The position numbers and the translations under genes were made by a program. 64,000 bases of DNA, from the NCBI GenBank assembly GCA_030762175.1, contig CM060838.1:18459501-18523500 (forward strand), read 5' to 3'. Source of the stretch: Metallyticus violacea (Eukaryota > Arthropoda > Insecta > Mantodea > Metallyticidae). A model generated the notes under the pieces. That model did no database searches and was not told where the DNA came from. It saw only the letters and a list, made by a program, of their open reading frames with translations. Position 1 is the stretch's first letter. The number at the start of each line of letters is the position of its first letter. Shown in pieces: positions 40,513-51,788 of this stretch.

Positions 40513-41342
40513 CTGCAAAACAAATTATTACTTTTATAAATTCAATAATATTTATTCTGAAGTTTATGTTAATATATGACTAAATAGTATGAATAATCAT
40601 AAAAGTAAATAAATGTTTTAGCAAATGAATTTAGCATGCATGCAACTTTTAACAATTAACACAAATTAGCTACAAATAATTCATCTTAATTAAAAATTAA
40701 CTAACCTGCTTTAAAAATAATTAAAAGTATTTACAGACAATCAATAAAACAGTTCAATTCTAAAAAATGGTTAAAATAAGCAAAACCCTTCCCATAATAG
40801 AACATGTATCTTGGAACCTTTGTCTACATTCTTGGTTGCTAGTTGAGAGACAAATGATTTGAAATGCAACTTAAGACACTTCATTTTCTAAACATGTTCT
40901 GCCAATAAACTTTAGTAAGAGAGGACTAAGGAGTGGGTAACTGACTTCTCAGCTGAAAAATTTAATTAGATGTTTTCTATGTTAAAATAAATTTATATTC
41001 AAGTAATGAATGTGTTGAACTTTGTTTTTTGTAATCTCGTATAATATTATACTACAGGAAGTTGAAAACATTTTTACTTTATATAGCATATAACATTTCA
41101 GAGAATATATTTGAATATTTATATGCTAATTTTCTGAACAAACAAGTTTCAGAAGTAATTCATACATTAATATAAAAGACTTTTAAGACCTTCTTCAGGC
41201 ATATATTCAGTCTAGGATATCATATTTTGTTTCTTCGGTAGTTATTTTGTTTTATATGCACTAACCAGAGAACTGTTTTGGTTTGACCACACGAATTTCT
41301 GTTTGTACAAGCCATCCTTAATTTAACAGCAGTTAAAGTTTC

Positions 41343-41372
41343 AGGCCGGAAACTTATGGACCTATCCTCGTA
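41343..41372 (+). mobile_element. Lone mariner terminal repeat
   Basis: AGGCCGGAAACTTATGGACC followed by TATCCTCGTA matches, inverted, the terminal repeat of the mariner at 17936. No transposase of that element is recognisable next to it. Confidence 0.6.
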
Positions 41373-41379
41373 TCTATAA

Positions 41380-41790
41380 AATCAAGTTTTTCTGTATTCC
41401 AATACCTGTTATTTTGCAATGAAACATGAGCACACAAATGGAACCATGCTTCATTAGTAAAAAATGTTAGCATGGATCAATTACTTTATTATTAATGTTC
41501 TGTAACATCCAATTACAAACATTTATCAAAATATTATGGTTTAAGGTAAACTTTAGGCCTTTTATCAAGTGTCCTCACATGCTTCTGGGCATGCCCAAAC
41601 TTCAGTAACAACATTTTGACTTCCTTTTTGTGCCACATGCTGCAAGAATTCATTAAGACTTAGTCATGTATATCTCATGCATTTTTGTTTTTATTTGCAC
41701 TTCCCCTCCACTGTGATACATCTTTTGTCTTCATGCACTTCATTTAGCGATGTCTTGCCACTTTACATAAGAAAACAATGCACCTTTCTA
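41380..41790 (-). mobile_element. Degraded Tc1/mariner-type transposase fragment
   Basis: The minus strand includes LLKFGHAQKHVRTLDKR and the core TNEAWFHLCAHVSLQNNRYW, clearly related to the fragment at 13.0-13.2 kb (MDEFWFHLSVFIQSQNNRYW). The Asp of the DE(A/F)WFHL core is replaced by Asn here. It ends beside the mariner terminus. Confidence 0.6.
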
Positions 41791-44048
41791 CAGTATGTTT
41801 AAAAAACAATGTACTGTATTTGTTGCAATTTATCAATGATTTATAATTAATAAACAATCGATCAAGGATACAAGTTACAAATATTTAATGACTAAAATAC
41901 AACAAAAGTTGCTTAATTTATTGAGGATTATCTGAATACCAAAAAATTATAGCATCATTCCATTTAAAATTATGAAGTTATTCCACTTAAGTTTTGCCCA
42001 TTGTCAAAGGCCCCTTCCTGCAGAAAAAGTCAGAATTTGGTTTTATTGGTCCATTTAGGAGATATTGGCTTGTACACTTTATATGGGGCTACATGCATAT
42101 ATTTAAGAGTGTTGAATAAATGGGGGAGATTGGGACTTTGAAGAATGATCAATGCAGGCTTTATTCCTATTGTTTATGATAAAATTATCTGGGATTATAT
42201 AAAATACAAAACTGATCCTTCCAGGAACAATGGATTGAGGTTTCACTGTAGAGTTTGTGAAAGAGACCAAGAAAGCGATAAACTACAAATGCAAAAAGGA
42301 GATGCTGAGTTTGACCACAGTTGTCTGCCATACTGAAAAAGACTGGAAGAGCTGAAGAATTTTGAAGAGAAGAATTAAATGCAAATACAAACTGAATGAA
42401 AAAGGCTGTTACATTGAACATAAAATTATAAAAGAAGAAAATCAAATTCAAGGAATATAAAGAAGATAAGCTAGGAACGAAACAGAATAAGGACACTGAA
42501 TGAAACTGGGCTTTTAGAAAAAACAGATAAATGAAAGAACATAATAAAAACACCATGCAGCCTCACCATTAAAGTGAATAACAGCTGCTTATATTATTTT
42601 AATACAATGACTACAAATTTTTGCACATTTTTAGAGCATGAAATTTAATAAAATTGCACAAAAAGTTCATTATCATAAACTTTTGAAGATAATAAAATAA
42701 AGGGTTAATATTCAATAATGTGTGATATTTGACCATTTTCAAACTTGAATATATCGCTTGAGAGAAAGGAAAGAAAAATTGATAAAGTGTTGGTCTGCTC
42801 TGAATTTAATGCATCCAGTTTTATGAACACTATCTGGAGATCAAAGAATTCAACAAGAAAAGAAGTTCTTCAAAGTTCATGTAAGCTCAAATCTACCTAA
42901 ACGTATATCAGGCTTTATTTACACTTCTGCAGAGAAAGGAGTTGATGATTGACTCCTGCCACTGCATTTACTGAAACATGGAGCAACCATGAGGAAGATG
43001 TACACTTTCAATAGATAAATCTAAAGGGAAATTAAATTTAAAAATTCACAGATAGAGAATTGCAGAACAAATGCTACTGAAAAACTGACTTTACCACTGC
43101 ATCCAATGTTCCCAAATTCTTATTAATGATGCATTATTATTTATTTCTTTTTAATAGAAATTTAATATGTTTTTTCATGGTTTACATCTGACTAGATCCA
43201 TGTTGCATTCTTCCTCAACTGAGGTAGCACATCAAATTGGTCCTGAATATAAGGAAAATTAATTGAAAGTTGACATTCATTTGCATTATGCTACAAAGTT
43301 TGGTGCAATGCAGTGTTATGTGTATTTATTATTTACTCTACTTAACTATAGATCTAATCATTGCTAAAACAGCATTATAGCCCTTCCTATGAATTCTGCC
43401 AGTACATTATTACATTCTTCAGTTGTTAATTTCCCTTTTAACATTATTTAAAAAAAAATAGCAATTTGTTAATTTAGGAGTGAATTTAAATCTCAACTGA
43501 TTATTTAAGACTGACAGGCAAGCCATCCAGTCAAATGACTCTGGAGAGAAATCTGCAAAACTCTTTTGGAATCACTTCATTTTCTGGAATCACTTCATTT
43601 TCTAGACTTGAACAACAGTTAAATATGATCTATAAAAATAAAAATGAGCACACCCATTATAAGTTCAAAAGCTAAAAAATGAGGGGAGGGGAAGAGAGAA
43701 AAAAAATAAATGGGGGCATTTTTATGACAAATTATTTTGATCTTGGACCGATGTTGGCCCAACTATGAAATTCTGTGTTTAGTTCATTTTGGAGAAGAAA
43801 AATCCTTTTTATGCTCCTTAGTAAGATGATAATGCTATGCTAAAACCTATACACACCACGTGCTAAAAAGAAAATTATTTGCAAACATTTTTTATACTTT
43901 CCATTTGTTTACTATTCTGAAAATGTGTTTCAGCATAAATTTTCTATAACTCCATAAATTTTCAGATCTAAGGGATCTTAAATGGTATTCACTATTTTTC
44001 ATCACACAATTACTTCTATAGTTCTGATTATTGCAATATGAAAGTTAC

Positions 44049-44223
44049 CATCGGGTTGTTTGATGCCAGGAGTCATTGATCTTAGGAAATCATCTGGTGT
44101 CATATAAACTTCATGAGCCTCCCCACCACCATGATGGGGATGTGTCACTTGCAGTGTGGCAAAATACCGGAATACTTTATCTGGTGTTGAATACTGGCGA
44201 ATGCGATTCTCATATTCAATAAT
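44049..44223 (-). CDS. MICU1: MICU1 alternative exon A (175 nt, mutually exclusive with exon B)
   Basis: The acceptor is CTTATGACAG and the donor is GTAACT. The phases are 0 in and 1 out, identical to exon B. It encodes 58 codons plus 1 nt, starting [20 protein letters not shown] and including [13 protein letters not shown], then KQPDG on joining the next exon. Hand alignment with exon B gives roughly two-thirds identity. The differences concentrate in the middle, where exon A has a His/Gly-rich insertion ([12 protein letters not shown]) that makes it five codons longer. The frame is open throughout and both splice sites are intact, so it is not a decayed duplicate. It should produce a MICU1 isoform with a different surface loop. 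The histidine cluster might bind metal or respond to pH, but that is speculation. Confidence 0.93.
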
Positions 44224-44346
44224 CTGTCATAAGCATATTAGCATTAGGGTTAGAGAAGACAAACACATGCATTGTTAATAGATGTTAAATATGAAATAAT
44301 ATTTATGTACAACAGAGTAAGCATTAGCAGTGATCCCTGGGGGGAG

Positions 44347-44383
44347 AAAAAAAAAAAAAAAAAAACCCACACACACACACACT
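44347..44383. repeat. Poly-A plus CA microsatellite next to exon A
   Basis: About 20 A bases are followed by CCC and a CA run. It lies about 125 bases upstream of the exon A acceptor in gene orientation. Confidence 0.9.
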
Positions 44384-44696
44384 AAGTCAGTAACATGAAT
44401 AGAGAATTAATTCTGTTCAAAGTTTTATGCATGTTACAATAATGCTACAAGTTTTGCATTAATTCTAGATTGACCTGTTCACAACCAAATTTTTCATATA
44501 TACTCCAGACTAGTAAAATCAGGCATGTAATAAATGTAACTCTTAACTCTTTGAAAACCTGGAAGAATATAATAAATTCCATAATATAATTTTATGTGAA
44601 AATAAGTTTTGCTTTAACAAAATAATTCTTCTAAATTCCCTTGCCAAGCAATTTACATGTTCTATTGGTGAAATTTCATAGGGCTATGACTTCATG

Positions 44697-45340
44697 ATGT
44701 TACAAACTCAATACATTTATCTCTCAAATATTACATTAGGATAGCAGTATGCCCTAATATGACACAAGTGACATTAGATGTCATAAACACAATTCCTTAT
44801 CTCTCAAATATTACATCAGGACATTAGTTGTGCACATTTCTCAGCTAATGGAAAGGTATTACTGAACAATATGCAGTTCAGTAGTATAGATTATATCATC
44901 AGTTCAGAGGATCAGATAGTCAAAGAGAATCAGTTCATATAGTCAGATTCAGTTCTCTCCTTGGGAATTGTGGCAGCTAAATTTATATTTGATGTAGGAT
45001 AAGTTCTCATACGTAGAACATCAGAGGATGTGAAAAATATTGCAATTTAATAAATTCCCATACATATTCAATCTACTCATCACATGATTATTAACACAGT
45101 TGATATCCTTTCCCAGTCCTGTTGAGCATGAATCACAAAATAGCATAACAAAATCCTGAGATATTATTGTTTTGAAGCATGGGTAACACCACCAAAGTGA
45201 TCAATAGTTAATCAATGAATTGCAGCTACAAAATAATGGTGATCAGCAACTAAATCCCTTAAAATTGGTGCCCAACCTGGGGCACTCAGCTGCTGCATAC
45301 CAAAGCACTTCAAAATTGGTGCCCCATGTGGGGCTGCCAT
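44697..45340 (+). mobile_element. Possible LTR and leader with two primer-binding-site-like motifs
   Basis: TTGGTGCCCAACCTGGGGC (45265-45283) and TTGGTGCCCCATGTGGGGC (45316-45334) resemble the TTGGCGCCCAACGTGGGGC primer-binding sites of insect LTR retrotransposons. The sequence before them could be a decayed LTR starting TGTTAC at about 44697 and contains a repeated TTATCTCTCAAATATTACAT. No gag or pol frame follows, and no second LTR was found. Confidence 0.38.
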
Positions 45341-46639
45341 TTACTAAACTGCTTGAGCTTTGATGATCTGAGATAGCCTAAATCCCATCCAACTTGAACT
45401 ATTTATACTCTAGTATTAGAAAATAGATGCAAAGCACTAATGTACATATTTCATACAACTATAAAGAAGCAGTTTAATCTTCAATGCAAAATTCAGGGTT
45501 TCATACAAAAATTCTCCAACACATCCGGTGCCATGTTTTGAACCCCATCGACTGCTATTATTGCTCCCTACTTTTTCTCCTACAAGCAAGATAGTTTTTA
45601 TGTGAAAGCCCAGTAGTATGATATTCTTGGAATAAGTTTCTGGGGAGGGCAATTAATGTTGGAATAAATTTAATTTATTTTTTAGCCTTTCACAATCTTT
45701 TCAAGTGCTGGAATCAGGATATTATATCCTAAGAGTCTTTTAATAATTTGTTACCCTGTACATTTTATCCTCCTCCTTGTTCTAGAATCCATTTTCTATG
45801 TTTTTAATTTTTCTCTTGCAATTTGTTTATACTTTGTGAGAGTGCAATATTCTTTAAATCATATTTTTTCATTACTTTTTGGTATAAATGATGCCTTTTA
45901 TTTCATTATCATCTGTTTTTCTGAACATGTCTTAGCTTAGAAGGATTTTTCGCTATTTAAAATACACACACTTCTTGGAGTCTTTATAATTGTAAAACCA
46001 CAACAAAATAAAGATTGGCATTTTTTACAGATGGAGAAGTTAGCATTACTGAAATATTTAAGTTTGATGTATATAATGATCTCTGATATCTTGCAAGTTT
46101 GAATTACTGAAATGATAATTGAATGATCTGTGTTTTTTGCTGTTTTTTGAAGGTTCTTTGTTTTGTAGGTGACATGGTGGATAATGCTGAATTACTACTG
46201 AAAGTACTATGTCTTAAAGGTAAGTTGGTGATTCTGTTATATTTCCTAATTAAAAAACTAAATTTTGGCAATTCAAAGTATATATAAGGTGTTGGTTTCA
46301 AAAAGATCACTTTAGAGGAAGTTCCTTTATAAGAAAATTTGGATTTCTTTCAATTTGTACAAAATAAGAGTTTTTGACTAATTTTGCTATCTGAAAAAGT
46401 AAAAAATACATTAAAAACAAAGCTGTCTCATCATATTTGGTCAAGATACTTTAGCAGTTCTTGAATAGTGAAGTGTGCTGAGAACTACATAATCTAACTC
46501 AGCCCTACATGTTCCCAGTCAACTGCAAATATCGAGAGAATATTCTCTTTAATCACTATCAGTGAACCAAAAAAGTGAAGTTCTCAAATGCGTTCATTAA
46601 AAACATCATATTTGTGCCTTATGATTTTCTATGAAGTAT

Positions 46640-46945
46640 TTTTTTTTTTTTTGATTGACTTATTTATGGATGCTCTTTAACATCTCAGGTCATCAGCGTC
46701 CCATTCAACTCAGGGCATTAAATGGCCGACTAATTTTTGCTCAGAGGCCTCTCTTTCAGGCTTGAGGTTCTTTATCGTACCGTAAATGTACGACACGGGA
46801 CCCACGGCTTTACTTCCCTTCGGAAGGAAGCCATACTTAGGATTTTTACGCCTAGAAAAAAATCCATCAGTCCTGGCCGGGTTCGAACCCGCGATCTTGG
46901 GTTTAGGAGGCAAGTATGGTAACCACTACACCACCAGGACCGACC
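46640..46945 (-). mobile_element. SINE family 1, copy 3, full length
   Basis: Best preserved copy. The minus-strand B box is a perfect GGTTCGAACCC, the A-box-like segment is GGTGTAGTGGTTACC, and GTCCTGG pairs with CCAGGAC. A poly-A tail ends the element. The flanking 11-bp duplication CTATGAAGTAT lies at 46629-46639 and 46946-46956. The intact tRNA-like head suggests one of the more recent insertions in the window. Confidence 0.9.
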
Positions 46946-47856
46946 CTATGAAGTATAACGATAGTCATAAATATCTTCAAAAAAATGCCAATCTAATTGA
47001 AATGATAAGTAAATCAGAAAAGTGTAGTAAAAATTAAATGTTGAATTTACTCTTTCATCATTCTTATTGGCATCATAGAATGTTAAAATTAAACTGTTTG
47101 TATTAATGAATGTGAACAATGTTTCAATAATAAATATTTTTATACCATATGATACAATTTATCTAATCTTGGTATCCTTGCTTGTCTTCAGTTGGAGATA
47201 TCTTTGATCCCAGGAAGTGCATCTGATAACCTAGTCTATGGTAATATTTATGAAAGTGCAAGATATTTTACATTAACCATTAATAATGTTCTTCTGTGCA
47301 GAGAGTTAAAGCGTTAAAAACCATAGATACTAAACAGCTAGCTGAAATGGTAGAAGCTGAAAGCAAAGTATTCCCATGCATATTAATTATGTTTTATCAC
47401 CAGTTCTATCTGAAAGCTCATATATAAAAGGAAAATTAGTCAATTTCTTAGGGTTGTATTACGTAAACAAATAAAGGAATGAAATGCAAGTACCATCACT
47501 GTTAATTATTTGCTGTAGACGAATTACTCGTGACAATGGGATTTTCAGATTAAGAGAAATGAACTGGAAGGCAATAATCAAAATGAAAGGAGAGAGTCTT
47601 GCAGGTCCTTCTATGGAAATATAACTAAAATGAGAAGTAGAATTAGTTAGCAATTCCTTATTCTCATAGCAATTGTGAAACTTTTTTACTGTCAGCTCTC
47701 CATGCTTTAAATCTTCAGGGCTAAAACAAACAATTGTTAGTATAAAACAAAGCAAACTAACCAATACTGAAAAGCATTAGAGCTGTTAGTTTTATTTAAG
47801 CAGTCTTAGAAGCACAAATTAGTCATTTTCATGTGTTGTTAGCTGCCTTCTCTTAC

Positions 47857-48016
47857 CCATTGGCTGCTGAAAGCCAGGTGTGATTGATCGTGTGAAGTCA
47901 TCTGGTGTCATGTAGATTTCTGTACCAACTGCAGTAGTCATTTTAACAGTTGCAAAGTATCGAAAAATCTTATCAGGGGTTGAAAAGGCACGAATTCGAT
48001 TTTCATACTCAATTAC
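47857..48016 (-). CDS. MICU1: MICU1 alternative exon B (160 nt, mutually exclusive with exon A)
   Basis: The acceptor is GTTTTTTTACAG and the donor is GTAAGA. The exon begins in phase 0 and ends in phase 1. It encodes 53 codons plus 1 nt, with the MICU1 signatures [20 protein letters not shown] and [13 protein letters not shown]. This is the conserved N-terminal domain segment that follows the polybasic box in all MICU1 proteins. Joined to the 38-nt exon it gives QQPMG-LGLDQYKRYDPK. Its length is close to the human segment, so this is probably the standard version. Between RYFA and the MTPDDF motif it carries a short [13 protein letters not shown] stretch. A diverged second version of the same exon lies 3.6 kb further downstream in the gene. 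Splicing both together gives Asp-Tyr-stop at the junction. Confidence 0.94.
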
Positions 48017-50134
48017 CTGTAAAAAAACAATTATAATACTAAAACTGTTGTCATAGGACAACAGAAGGCATAATACTAATGCTAACAATGACATTCTCCT
48101 TTCTTCTGCATGCTATTACAGCTGACAAGTAATTGAAAATTTTTCTTGCAAGACTCTTATGTTATATATTTATGGAAACAATTCTTTGATGCATTTAATC
48201 ACTGATGTACTAAATAAACCATGAGGTGATAAATGTTCTGAACACACACGCACAATTTGCCCTAACCTAAAAATTTTGTGCTAGAACTGTCTAGGTTTAA
48301 AGGTAAGATAGCAACTCTGTAATTGTCATATTCAAGTCACACCTGGACTTTTAGTTCTACAGATACAGGAAGGGATAATGATGATACTTGCAATACTAAG
48401 TGGCAAGTGTGTCCTATTACTGATAGACAGTGGCATGTCACAGTCAGTCATATGACAATTAATCAAAATAGTACACAATATTATTAATAGGTGCATGGAA
48501 CAGTGTATTATGATGAAGTTTCTTGTGAAAGAAGATGTAAACTGCTTCAATTTAATGTCCGAATTTCTGCAGCAAATGCTTTTATGAAAATCTTACACCT
48601 AGCATTGCCATCATCATGTACAAATTCAGCAATGTTTTCAATGTGAGCTACCAGATAACATGCACTCTTGAACATTAAGCATTCCAATTTGCAGATACTC
48701 ACATTGGAAAATAAGCAATCATATCTTGATGATATACGTTTTCATATTTCCTCAGATACTGTAAATATTTGTTTTTGCTCTTCATAGTGTTAAAAAAGCA
48801 TTTTTAACCTTAACAATAGCAACATTCAAGGTGTCCATGATCATACTTTGTCCATTTACCTTGCTGAAATGGTCACATTAGCAATATGCTCTCTTTTAAA
48901 GTTTTATATGTGTAAAATATGAAGAATTGTATTAGCACAATTTCAGCATTGGTTGGGTGAATAATGGCTGAAGTTGTAAGATGTGTCCTTGCTTCTGCGG
49001 GTACTAAAGACCTAAGCTTCTTTACCCTTGACATTAACTTTTATTTCCTCTTTTTTTCAAATTTCAACTAAAGGGATATAATGAGTCTATCAGCTAAAAG
49101 CAATTCACCAGCACCAGGCACATACTTGTTTATCCAGATTCTAAGCGCAGGTTGGTGAAGTTTTTCAACTGGGAAGATATATTTTGCGAAAGACTTCAAT
49201 GTGCCCAGTATAAATTTGTCTTTCACACATTTTGCATGATGCAATGCTTTTTCTAACATAGTTACTTTAAATTCACTTTCTTGGTTGGCAGCAGTCTTGC
49301 ATTTAATGTATTTCTAGAATTTGAAATGTTTAATGCATCTTTCATTTATTATCTAGATGATATTTGCAGTATTTACATAAAAATTTCCAGTAGATATAAA
49401 TAATTCCTCAGGCTTAAATTTTGCAACCCCATGGGTTTGGTTTTTCTCTCACTGACATGTGATCATTAGAAACAGATACTACACTTCTACTGAACTAAAG
49501 CAAAATGGCAAGTCAGACACATTCATCTCACTTAATGGCTGCCATATCCATGCTGTGACATCATTAGCTGTTGCCTCACAATGAATGAGCATTTGACTAT
49601 GTCATACTATGGAAGCACATCACTGTATTGTTGAAAACTGATAAAGTAACATTTAAAAAAATTATAAAGAGAAAATTTGCTAAATGAGTATGATTATAAT
49701 TAATTTTGTTTAAATATTTTGCAAAAAAATACATATGTTATCCCAAGTGAACATACCTCCTCTGTACATATATATTTGGCTTCTGTTGCTCTTTACAGCC
49801 ATGTGAAGAATGCCCTGACTTTGACATTATGATACCCTACCCATTATCACTACAGTTACTCTACAATTATCACTTGCTACTTTCTGTGACTTCCATTACA
49901 TAGAAAATAATAGCTACACACAAGTCTTATAATGTTTGATGTTTGCCTGTTACATTAAAACTTCTGTCTTTACCTTTTCTTTTTTAAATGTCTGTTTTGA
50001 TACCATAATTATGCTGTGAATTATTAAAATATTACCTATATACTACATTTATATATGAATTTTCATACTTTTACTCATAAAAACAATTACACAATAGAGT
50101 CCATGCACTGCATTGACAGAGTGAGATTAAGAGA

Positions 50135-50410
50135 TTGTTGATTTCGTTTATTTATGGATGCTCTTTAATCTCGGATCACCAGTGTACCATTCAGTTCAGG
50201 GCATGAAGCAGCCAATAAATTTTGCTCAGAGGCTTCTTTGACATTTTTTTACATGCCATAAATACGACATAGGACCCACGTTCTCTTTTAAAGGAAGCCA
50301 TACTTAGAATTTTTATGCCCAAAAAATCCATCAATCCTGGCCAGGATTGAACCTGCAATCTTGGGTTTATGAGGCAAGTATGGTTACCATAGACCACCAG
50401 GACTGACAAA
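50135..50410 (-). mobile_element. SINE family 1, copy 4, near full length
   Basis: Minus-strand copy with a shorter, more diverged body and a decayed B box (GGTTCAATCCT). It is flanked by AGATTAAGAGA at 50124-50134 and 50411-50421. Confidence 0.85.
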
Positions 50411-51107
50411 AGATTAAGAGAGATTGTGCTACACCTACCATTTTCATTGTAAATTTCAATATATTATATCGTGCAAAGATTCGTACAACAATACACAACA
50501 GTTTCTGGCTGGAAGAAGGTGTTCAGTCAATGATTCAATCAAACATGACAATTACACATAACATATTCTTGAGATATTTTGAGTGTTTTACCAAGTTCTG
50601 AAAACAAAAAAAATTTAAAATGATTAAACTTTTAGCTTCTTTTAAAATATAAGATACAGGTCTGTTTATTTAAAAAAGTCACTGTGAAAGGCTGGCACAG
50701 GAAACTTGCATCCTTTTTATATACTAGTATTATAAATGCTTCATTCTTCTTACATGCTAGTGTTATGCATAATTAGTGGAAGGTTTATAAACATGCAAAA
50801 TATGGAACATTTGGAAAGGCTACAGACACCTGGCTAAAAACAATTCAATTTAAAATACAGAGCCATTTAAACAACCTGCAATTTCCCAAACTGTTTTCAT
50901 ATAAAATTTCTCCATGAAATTAGTGGATTAACATACAATGAAGCTAATCAGATTTAAAATGAAATATTAATATTTAAAATTACTAAATCATAACAATTAA
51001 ATCCTCAGTAATTTCGGCTACTACAATGTTAATAGAAGATTGCAACCTTCCTTTCAAGTGCCATTGATGGATTATACCTACCATTTATAACATTCGCACT
51101 TTACTAG

Positions 51108-51322
51108 CTGGTGGACACTGATGATACATGAGATGAAATGATATTTTTTTTTTTTTAAGGGAGGAAACATTCTAGGCCAAATTAGGGTGCCTCCAAGGCA
51201 TTTGCCATTTATGAGGGCTGAGAAAAACCTGAAAAAAACCTTAGTCAGGAGGATGTTTGAATCGAATACCATACCTCTTGCTCACAAGTCTGTGCCTTAA
51301 CAACCTTGGCTAATTGTGATGG
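51108..51322 (-). mobile_element. SINE family 2, copy B
   Basis: Shares with 24765-24990 the blocks CTCATAAATGGCAAATGCC, the lysine-codon-like A-rich stretch and ATCATTTCATCTCATGTATC. The tRNA-like head is more decayed here (GTATTCGATTCAAAC instead of a good B box). Confidence 0.62.
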
Positions 51323-51616
51323 TATTAGCAGTGATCTTGTAATCTTCTATTTGCATCATTCCTCTAATACCCCTTCTAAAATATCTATTAATCCTACTAG
51401 ACATGTCATGAGCTAACATATCTGCCAGCTTCTTGCACCTAGCCAGGCTCATCCTATAGGCATCTCAACTGACTCAAATATTCTAAAAATATGAGTAAGA
51501 ATAGCTCTTCTTGGACTGCTTTCCAAATAATTGGTTAGTTTACTCCATGCTTACAAAATAAAACGAGGCTGTGAAGTCATTTAAGTCATAATGATATATT
51601 TAAAATTGCATCTAAC

Positions 51617-51788
51617 CTTTCTATCACGAAATCCAATCTTTTCTTTCTTTCTTTTCTTCTTTCCTTCTTCTCCTCCATCTTCATCCTCATCCTCACTCTT
51701 CTCTTGTGCTGTCACAGCTTCATTATTCTTCCCATTTTCTGCTAGCTGTGAGGCTGCTTCAACTGGTGGGAAACATGCATGTTTTATG
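51617..51788 (-). CDS. MICU1: MICU1 linker exon: acidic run, polybasic box and GFRDRK motif
   Basis: The acceptor is TTTGTTACAG at 51789-51798 and the donor is GTTAGA. The exon is 172 nt: one base completes a split codon (AG|C, Ser71) and 57 codons follow, ending in phase 0. The protein has an Ala/Glu-rich start, an acidic run at residues about 102-112 (SEDEDEDGGEE), a basic run at 114-121 (KKKRKKEK) and then IGFRDRK. Human MICU1 has the same arrangement, a lysine-rich box directly before GFRDRK. From the literature that polybasic box contributes to contact with the uniporter partner EMRE or membrane lipids, and I infer the same role here. An open frame continues upstream of the chosen acceptor, so a slightly longer exon is not excluded, but the chosen site has a pyrimidine-rich tract and the phase needed by the previous exon. 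Confidence 0.9.

Larger units (their letters stand above)
40513..44048 (-). other. MICU1 intron between alternative exon A and the microexon
   Basis: This 3.5-kb intron holds a lone mariner-type terminus (41343-41372) next to a degraded Tc1/mariner-type fragment (41380-41790), and a short tandem duplication near 43565-43602. The rest is AT-rich without recognisable content. Confidence 0.8.
44224..47856 (-). other. Intron separating the two alternative MICU1 exons
   Basis: This 3.6-kb intron holds an A/CA microsatellite directly next to exon A (44347-44383), a candidate LTR-retrotransposon leader with two primer-binding-site-like motifs (45265-45334), and a full-length SINE with an 11-bp target duplication (46640-46945). 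Elements that pair or compete to force exon choice would be expected here, but I could not identify a docking/selector pair by eye. Confidence 0.8.
48017..51616 (-). other. MICU1 intron between linker exon and alternative exon B
   Basis: This 3.6-kb intron contains one full-length tRNA-derived SINE (50135-50410) and one copy of a second SINE family (51108-51322). A 63-codon minus-strand open frame at 49068-49259 has no start context or family I recognise. The remainder is unremarkable AT-rich sequence. Confidence 0.8.

Noticed and set aside
42185..42556. 123-codon minus-strand open frame
   Set aside because: Phe/Ser/Leu-rich, the complement of a purine-rich stretch. No family features and no exon boundaries.
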